Below are positions 7,502-11,193 of a stretch of DNA of 11,193 bases, in pieces. How positions within the stretch are numbered: the first letter of the stretch is position 1; the number at the start of each line of letters is the position of its first letter. This stretch comes from Thiobacillus sp. UBA6918 (GTDB taxonomy: Bacteria; Pseudomonadota; Gammaproteobacteria; Burkholderiales; Thiobacillaceae): NCBI GenBank assembly GCA_002450925.1, contig DKAU01000112.1, positions 10,405 through 21,597 on the forward strand, given 5' to 3'. The translations under genes were made by a program, and so were the position numbers. The notes beneath the pieces are model-generated. The model worked only from the letters and a program-made list of their open reading frames with translations. It ran no database searches and had not been told where the DNA came from.

Positions 7502-7576
7502 AGGGGAGTGGCCAAGTGGTAAGGCATCGGATTTTGATTCCGACATGCGTAGGTTCGATCCCTACCTCCCCTGCCA
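7502..7576 (+). tRNA. tRNA-Gln (anticodon UUG)
   Basis: The 75-base cloverleaf folds completely. The acceptor AGGGGAG (7502-7508) pairs with CTCCCCT (7566-7572), then comes discriminator G7573 and an encoded CCA (7574-7576). The anticodon stem TCGGA/TCCGA closes the loop TTTTGAT, giving anticodon TTG, which reads CAA and CAG. The T arm GTAGG/CCTAC holds the loop TTCGATC. A1-U72 and G73 are typical for glutamine tRNAs. The C at 7501 could pair with G73 and extend the acceptor by one pair in the precursor. The gene starts four bases after the ispE stop. A gene for this tRNA between ispE and prs is a known arrangement in betaproteobacteria and gammaproteobacteria. Confidence 0.97.
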
Positions 7577-7586
7577 CTTAATATAA

Positions 7587-7643
7587 AAATAGCCGCGCTG
7601 GGATTTGTTGGAATGCAGCCCGCTGCGGCTATTTCGTTTTTTT
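7587..7643 (+). terminator. Intrinsic terminator after tRNA-Gln, ending at the prs leader
   Basis: A perfect 10-bp stem pairs 7587-7596 with 7625-7634. The 28-base interior holds a second small stem (GCTG 7597-7600 with CAGC 7616-7619). A run of seven T follows at 7637-7643. It should end the ispE-tRNA transcript. The T-run stops 16 bases before the preferred prs start (GTG 7660), so prs needs either read-through or its own promoter; none is convincing by eye. Confidence 0.75.
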
Positions 7644-7659
7644 GCTTTCGGGGTGTGCC

Positions 7660-8610
7660 GTGCCATTCGACAACCTGATGATTTTTACTGGCAATGCCAA
7701 TCCGCGACTCGCGGAGGACGTGGCGCGCCATATGAACATCCGTCTCGGTCGCGCCAAGGTGGGACGTTTCTCTGATGGCGAAGTGGCTGTTGAAATCCTG
7801 GAGAACGTACGCGGCAAGGATGTCTTCATGCTTCAGTCCACGTGCAATCCGACCAATGACAACCTGATGGAAATCATGGTCATGGCTGATGCGTTGCGAC
7901 GTGCTTCAGCAGGCCGTATTACTGCCGCGATCCCGTATTACGGCTATGCCCGTCAGGATCGCCGCACCCGGTCGGCGCGAGTTGCGATCACTGCGAAAGT
8001 AGTGGCCAACATGCTGCAGAGCGTGGGGGTGGACAGGGTGCTGACCATGGATCTGCACTCGGACCAGATCCAGGGCTTTTTCGAAATCCCCGTGGACAAT
8101 ATCTACTCCAGCCCGATCCTGCTGGGGGACATCTGGAGACACGATTATCCCGATCTGATCGTCGTGTCTCCCGATGTCGGCGGCGTGGTGCGTGCCAGGG
8201 CAATCGCCAAGCGCCTGGAATGCGAACTGGCGATTATCGACAAGCGCCGCCCCAAGCCGAACGAGGCCAAGGTCATGAACATCATCGGTGATATCAAGGG
8301 CCGCACCTGCATCATCATGGATGACATGGTGGATACCGCGGGCACCTTGTGCGAAGCCGCACAGGCCCTGAAAAACGGCGGTGCTGCAAGAGTGATGGCC
8401 TATTGCACTCACCCCGTGTTGTCCGGTCAGGCTGTTTCGCGCATCACCGACTCTGCCCTGGACGAGCTGGTGGTGACCGATACCATTCCGCTGCAGGACG
8501 ATGCTCGTGCCTGCGGCAAAATCAGGCAACTGTCGATTGCCGAGCTGATGGCGGAAACCATTCGCCGCATCAGCAACGAAGATTCAGTGAGCTCGCTCTT
8601 TATCGAGTGA
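7660..8610 (+). CDS. prs: Ribose-phosphate pyrophosphokinase (PRPP synthetase)
   Basis: Prs transfers pyrophosphate from ATP to ribose 5-phosphate, making PRPP for purine, pyrimidine, histidine, tryptophan and NAD synthesis. From GTG 7660 the protein has 316 residues (E. coli 315). The ATP-site segment RQDRRTRSARVAITAKVVA, the conserved DLHSDQIQGFFEIPVDN block and VSPDVGGVVRARAIAKRL are present. The PRPP-binding loop DDMVDTAGT falls at 221-229, one residue from its E. coli position, which supports this start. The frame is open upstream to a TTG at 7642, but that codon lies in the T-run of the terminator, so it is unlikely to be used. GGGGTG at 7650-7655 can act as ribosome binding site. An ATG at 7678 would cut into the first conserved strand. 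prs is followed by rplY after 91 bases. Confidence 0.96.
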   Translation: MPFDNLMIFTGNANPRLAEDVARHMNIRLGRAKVGRFSDGEVAVEILENVRGKDVFMLQSTCNPTNDNLMEIMVMADALRRASAGRITAAIPYYGYARQDRRTRSARVAITAKVVANMLQSVGVDRVLTMDLHSDQIQGFFEIPVDNIYSSPILLGDIWRHDYPDLIVVSPDVGGVVRARAIAKRLECELAIIDKRRPKPNEAKVMNIIGDIKGRTCIIMDDMVDTAGTLCEAAQALKNGGAARVMAYCTHPVLSGQAVSRITDSALDELVVTDTIPLQDDARACGKIRQLSIAELMAETIRRISNEDSVSSLFIE

Positions 8611-8618
8611 GTTTGAAT

Positions 8619-8650
8619 GCAGCTGCGCTGGCCGGAAGCAGCGCTGCCGC
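8619..8650 (+). promoter_or_regulatory. GC-rich stem-loop in the prs-rplY gap
   Basis: Left arm 8619-8630 and right arm 8639-8650 pair over 12 positions with two single mismatches, closing the eight-base loop GCCGGAAG. The inner six pairs (GCGCTG/CAGCGC) are perfect. A weak run AAATTTT follows at 8651-8657, too short for a strong terminator. It may be a mild attenuator, an mRNA 3'-end stabiliser for prs, or a leader structure for rplY. The function is not shown by sequence alone. Confidence 0.45.
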
Positions 8651-8680
8651 AAATTTTGGTGCTTTCGGCTCCTGGTCGCG

Positions 8681-8697
8681 GGAGTAATTTGGAGTAA
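8681..8697 (+). promoter_or_regulatory. Doubled Shine-Dalgarno before rplY
   Basis: The heptamer GGAGTAA occurs at 8681-8687 and again at 8691-8697. The second copy places GGAG seven bases before the ATG at 8702 and is the working site. The first is 14 bases or more from the start and could act as a standby site or be chance. Confidence 0.5.
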
Positions 8698-8701
8698 GAA
8701 A

Positions 8702-9325
8702 ATGCAAATCGAAGTCATCGCCCAGAAGCGTGACGTGCAGGGCACGGGTGCGAGCCGCCGCCTGCGTCACGACGGCTTTGTTCCGGGCATCGTATACGGT
8801 GGTAACAAGGATCCGCTCGCCATTCAACTGGATCACAACGCGTTGTTTCATGCGCTGCGCAAGGAGGCTTTCCATTCCTCCGTGCTCAACCTGAAAATCG
8901 GCGACATTACGGAAATGACGCTTTTGCGTGATGTCCAGATGCATCCCTACAAACCACTGGTGTTGCACGTGGATTTCCAGCGCATCGATGCCGATCACAA
9001 GATCCACGTTAAGGTACCCGTACACTTCATTAACGAAGACGTCGCCCCTGGCGTGAAGCTGGCGCACGGACTGGTCAACCACATCATGACCGAGATCGAC
9101 GTGGCTTGCCTGCCTGGCAACCTGCCCGAGTTCATCGAAGTGGATCTGTCCAGCCTTGAAAGCGGCCACTCCATCCATGTGAATGACCTCAAACTGCCGA
9201 AAGGCGTGGAACCGGTTGCGCACATCAAGGCGGAAAACCCTGCCGTGGTCGGTATCACACCGCCCAAGGGTGGCGCTGCTGCCGAGGAAGAGGCACCTGC
9301 CGCTCCCGAAGAGCCGGCAGCCTGA
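8702..9325 (+). CDS. rplY: 50S ribosomal protein L25, long (Ctc/TL5) form
   Basis: L25 binds 5S rRNA in the central protuberance of the large ribosomal subunit. The 207-residue product is the two-domain form: an N-terminal L25 domain (about 1-90: GTGASRRLRHDGFVPGIVYGG and the HPYKPLVLHVDFQRI strand) and the C-terminal Ctc/TL5 beta domain (about 95-190: VKVPVHFINEDVAPGVKLAHG..., LPEFIEVDLSSLESGHSIHVNDLKLP). E. coli L25 has only the first domain (94 residues). The tail from about 188 is a low-complexity run of alanine, glutamate and proline. The ATG at 8702 has a good GGAG. The gene ends in the double stop TGATAA (9323-9328) and is followed at once by a strong terminator. prs-rplY-pth order is conserved widely. 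Confidence 0.97.
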   Translation: MQIEVIAQKRDVQGTGASRRLRHDGFVPGIVYGGNKDPLAIQLDHNALFHALRKEAFHSSVLNLKIGDITEMTLLRDVQMHPYKPLVLHVDFQRIDADHKIHVKVPVHFINEDVAPGVKLAHGLVNHIMTEIDVACLPGNLPEFIEVDLSSLESGHSIHVNDLKLPKGVEPVAHIKAENPAVVGITPPKGGAAAEEEAPAAPEEPAA

Positions 9326-9339
9326 TAAGGCAACGCACA

Positions 9340-9366
9340 AATGCCCACCCTCGGGTGGGCATTTTT
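9340..9366 (+). terminator. Intrinsic terminator after rplY, directly before pth
   Basis: An 11-bp perfect stem pairs 9340-9350 with 9353-9363 (the innermost pair will open to give a four-base loop CTCG), followed by T at 9362-9366 and a further TTT at 9368-9370. This is a strong Rho-independent terminator for prs-rplY. The T-run ends about ten bases before the pth ATG, leaving no room for a normal promoter between them. Confidence 0.88.
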
Positions 9367-9376
9367 ATTTGAGCTA

Positions 9377-9961
9377 ATGGAGCAACTTCGCCTGATCGTC
9401 GGCCTGGGTAACCCCGGAGCGCAGTATGAAGACACCCGCCACAATGCCGGTTTCTGGTGGGTGGATGCGCTTGCGCGAAAACTGGGCATCACCATGAAAC
9501 AGGAAGCGAAATTCCATGGACGTGCCGGGAAATGGAACGGCGGGAATGGCGATATTTGGCTGCTCTGCCCCGACACTTTCATGAACCTGTCTGGAAAATC
9601 TGTTGCTGCCTTGGCCAGGTTCTACAAAATTCCACCTGAGTCGATTCTGGTTGCGCATGACGAACTGGATCTGCCTCCCGGAACGGCAAAGTTAAAACAG
9701 GGTGGCGGACACGGCGGCCAGAATGGCTTGAAGGATATCCATCTGCAACTCGGCTCTCCCAACTACTGGCGGCTGCGCATCGGTATTGGCCACCCCGGCT
9801 CAAAAGAAGCAGTGACCGGACATGTGTTGGGCAAGCCCATGCCGGCAGAGCGCGAGCAGATGCTGAATGCGGTCGAAGCTGCGCTGGATGTCTGGCCGGA
9901 GCTGGCAGCCGGAAATCTGGCTGCGGCTCAATTGAAACTTCACACGGTAGCAAAATCATGA
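9377..9961 (+). CDS. pth: Peptidyl-tRNA hydrolase
   Basis: Pth splits the ester bond of peptidyl-tRNAs that fall off ribosomes, recycling the tRNA; it is essential in most bacteria. From ATG 9377 the product is 194 residues, the same as E. coli. The frame is open back to an ATG at 9341, but that lies in the terminator stem and the family begins at LIVGLGNPG. Catalytic-site residues are visible: N12 in GLGNPG, H22 in TRHNAGF, the asparagine of MNLSG, and the aspartate of VAHDELDLPPG. The basic loop KLKQGGGHGGQNGLKDI is also present. Only a weak GAG (9371-9373) precedes the start, so translation initiation may be modest. The stop overlaps the ychF start by four bases (ATGA), a sign of coupled translation. 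Confidence 0.97.
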   Translation: MEQLRLIVGLGNPGAQYEDTRHNAGFWWVDALARKLGITMKQEAKFHGRAGKWNGGNGDIWLLCPDTFMNLSGKSVAALARFYKIPPESILVAHDELDLPPGTAKLKQGGGHGGQNGLKDIHLQLGSPNYWRLRIGIGHPGSKEAVTGHVLGKPMPAEREQMLNAVEAALDVWPELAAGNLAAAQLKLHTVAKS

Positions 9962-11049
9962 GTCTTAAATGCGGCATCGTCGGATTGCCCAATGTCGGGA
10001 AGTCCACACTTTTCAACGCCCTGACCAAGGCCGAGATTGCGGCGGAAAATTATCCTTTCTGCACCATTGAGCCCAATACCGGGGTTGTGGAGGTGCCTGA
10101 CCCGCGTCTTTCCAAACTGGCAGAAATCGTAAAACCAGAGCGTGTGGTGCCTGCGATCGTGGAATTCGTGGACATCGCGGGACTGGTGGCTGGCGCATCC
10201 AAGGGCGAGGGCCTGGGCAACCAGTTTCTGGCCAACATACGCGAAACCGACGCAGTGGCCCATGTGGTGCGCTGTTTCCACGATGAAAACGTCATTCATG
10301 TTGCAGGCAAGGTGGATCCGATTTCAGACCTGGAAACCATTGATACCGAGCTGGCGCTGGCAGATATGGGTACGGTGGAAAAGGCCCATGCTCGTGCCAC
10401 AAAAACCGCGCGTGCCGGCGACAAGGACTCCCAAAAACTGGTCGCAGTACTGGACAAGGTGATGGTTGTGCTCAATGAGGGCAAACCTGCACGCGCGGCC
10501 GGGCTGGATGATGATGAACTGGCACTACTCAAACCCCTTTGCCTGATTACGGCAAAGCCGGTTCTGTATGTGGCCAACGTTGACGAACAGGGTTTTCACG
10601 ACAACCCCTTGCTTGATGCATTGCGAGCCCGGGCAACAGAACAGAAAGCGCCGGTGGTGCCGGTCTGCGCCGCCATGGAAGCCGAGTTGCAGGAACTTGA
10701 GCCAGAAGAGCAGGTGGAATACCTGAAGGAACTGGGTTGGGATGAACCCGGGCTGAACCGCCTGATCCGTGCAACCTATGACCTTCTGGGCTTGCAGACC
10801 TACTTTACGGCAGGCGTGAAGGAAGTTCGTGCCTGGACCATACACAAGGGAGATACCGCGCCCAAGGCGGCCGGTGTCATCCATACCGACTTTGAGCGTG
10901 GATTTATCCGTGCCCAGACCATCTCCTACGAAGATTTCATTTCTTTCGAAGGCGAACATGGGGCCAAGGAGGCAGGAAAGATGCGTTCGGAGGGTAAGGA
11001 ATACGTCGTCAAGGACGGTGATGTGATGAATTTCCTCTTCAATGTTTGA
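9958..11049 (+). CDS. ychF: Redox-regulated ATPase YchF (Obg family, OLA1-like)
   Basis: YchF is a TRAFAC-class nucleotidase of the Obg family that hydrolyses ATP rather than GTP and binds ribosomes; in E. coli it negatively affects the oxidative stress response. The 363-residue length is that of the family. The P-loop GLPNVGKST is at 9-17 and the DIAG motif at 72-75, followed by ASKGEGLGNQFL. The G4 position is NVDE (207-210) in place of NKxD, the change that explains ATP preference. A helical insertion (about 115-165) precedes it, and the C-terminal TGS domain (ELGWDEPGLNRLIRATYDLLGLQTYFTAG onward) ends in YVVKDGDVMNFLFNV. It begins in the ATGA overlap with pth, so pth and ychF are co-translated. 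Its stop codon lies in the -35 element of the tRNA-Tyr promoter. Confidence 0.98.
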   Translation: MSLKCGIVGLPNVGKSTLFNALTKAEIAAENYPFCTIEPNTGVVEVPDPRLSKLAEIVKPERVVPAIVEFVDIAGLVAGASKGEGLGNQFLANIRETDAVAHVVRCFHDENVIHVAGKVDPISDLETIDTELALADMGTVEKAHARATKTARAGDKDSQKLVAVLDKVMVVLNEGKPARAAGLDDDELALLKPLCLITAKPVLYVANVDEQGFHDNPLLDALRARATEQKAPVVPVCAAMEAELQELEPEEQVEYLKELGWDEPGLNRLIRATYDLLGLQTYFTAGVKEVRAWTIHKGDTAPKAAGVIHTDFERGFIRAQTISYEDFISFEGEHGAKEAGKMRSEGKEYVVKDGDVMNFLFNV

Positions 11050-11074
11050 CAGAAGTCCTTGAAAACAACATAAT
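11046..11074 (+). promoter_or_regulatory. Strong sigma70 promoter for tRNA-Tyr, overlapping the ychF stop codon
   Basis: A perfect TTGACA (11046-11051) is 17 bases from CATAAT (11069-11074), giving 11 of 12 consensus bases with ideal spacing. Transcription would begin near 11081, about nine bases before the tRNA. The bases after the -10 (CTCGCG, 11075-11080) form a GC-rich discriminator of the kind found at stable-RNA promoters under ppGpp control. The ychF TGA (11047-11049) is part of the -35. Confidence 0.85.
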
Positions 11075-11089
11075 CTCGCGTTTTCGTTC

Positions 11090-11174
11090 GGTGGGGTTCC
11101 CGAGCGGTCAAAGGGATCAGACTGTAAATCTGACGGCTCTGCTTTCGGAGGTTCAAATCCTCCTTCCTCCACCA
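11090..11174 (+). tRNA. tRNA-Tyr (anticodon GUA), with a mismatched acceptor stem
   Basis: The 85-base class II tRNA has the D stem CCC/GGG, an anticodon stem TCAGA/TCTGA closing the loop CTGTAAA (anticodon GTA), a long variable arm, the T arm GGAGG/CCTCC with loop TTCAAAT, A73 and an encoded CCA (11172-11174). The acceptor is odd: 5' GGTGGGG (11090-11096) faces 3' TTCCTCC (11164-11170), giving four G-C pairs, a U3-U70 mismatch, and G-U wobbles at 6-67 and 7-66. The 5' strand is the same as in E. coli tRNA-Tyr, whose 3' strand pairs perfectly. All other parts look normal, so I call it a functional gene with some doubt. No terminator is visible before the window ends. Confidence 0.9.
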
Positions 11175-11193
11175 TCCAGACCGTTTTAGCTGG

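Noticed and set aside
7642..7659. Upstream TTG start for prs
   Set aside because: The codon lies in the T-run of the tRNA-Gln terminator and would add six residues not expected from the family.
7183..7731. A 182-residue minus-strand open frame across tRNA-Gln
   Set aside because: It contains the antisense translation of the tRNA and overlaps ispE and prs, both certain genes.
8600..9340. A 246-residue minus-strand open frame opposite rplY
   Set aside because: It is the shadow of the L25 gene, with no motif or ribosome binding site of its own.
9341..9376. Upstream ATG start for pth
   Set aside because: It lies in the rplY terminator stem; the family starts just before LIVGLGNPG, and 9377 gives the standard 194 residues.
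10525..11175. A 216-residue minus-strand open frame beginning MVEEGGFEPPKAEPSDLQSD
   Set aside because: Its N-terminus is the antisense translation of tRNA-Tyr, a well-known false-protein pattern, and the rest lies antisense to ychF.
1..11193. Mobile element, CRISPR array or defence island
   Set aside because: I saw no transposase, integrase, regularly spaced repeats or toxin-antitoxin pair; apart from the dynamin-like and TPR genes all loci are core genes.

Overview
The window is an ordinary, gene-dense chromosomal segment from a Gram-negative bacterium, most likely a betaproteobacterium (possibly Nitrosomonadales-like; this is inferred from gene order and protein character, not from a search). 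The order lolB - ispE - tRNA-Gln - prs - rplY - pth - ychF is the classic proteobacterial arrangement. Outer-membrane lipoprotein machinery (LolB), a long-form L25/Ctc ribosomal protein and an Allochromatium-type 2[4Fe-4S] ferredoxin fit the same assignment. Base composition looks even, and I see no insertion sequence, integrase, CRISPR array or prophage gene.

Layout. Positions 1-1157 (+): the 3' part of rsmD, then coaD and a small ferredoxin gene, closed by a strong hairpin terminator at 1181-1210. Positions 1229-4104 (-): mutM followed by a dynamin-like GTPase gene, which converges on the ferredoxin gene and shares its terminator. Positions 4105-4329: a divergent intergenic region with one weak promoter candidate. 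Positions 4330-7576 (+): a TPR-repeat lipoprotein gene, lolB, ispE (overlapping lolB) and tRNA-Gln(UUG), which starts four bases after the ispE stop; a terminator follows. Positions 7660-9366 (+): prs and rplY, ending in a terminator. Positions 9377-11049 (+): pth and ychF, coupled by an ATGA overlap. Positions 11046-11174 (+): a near-consensus promoter and tRNA-Tyr(GUA).

The genes serve core functions: 16S rRNA methylation, coenzyme A synthesis, 8-oxoguanine repair, lipoprotein sorting to the outer membrane, isoprenoid precursor synthesis, PRPP synthesis, and translation (L25, peptidyl-tRNA hydrolase, YchF, two tRNAs). The gene of least certain role is the dynamin-like GTPase, whose Walker A motif departs from consensus. 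I did not find a convincing new multi-gene system. The observations most worth a second look are regulatory or structural: tRNA-Gln lying directly against the ispE stop codon, intrinsic terminators abutting the prs and pth start codons, a promoter embedded in the ychF stop codon, and a mismatched acceptor stem in tRNA-Tyr.
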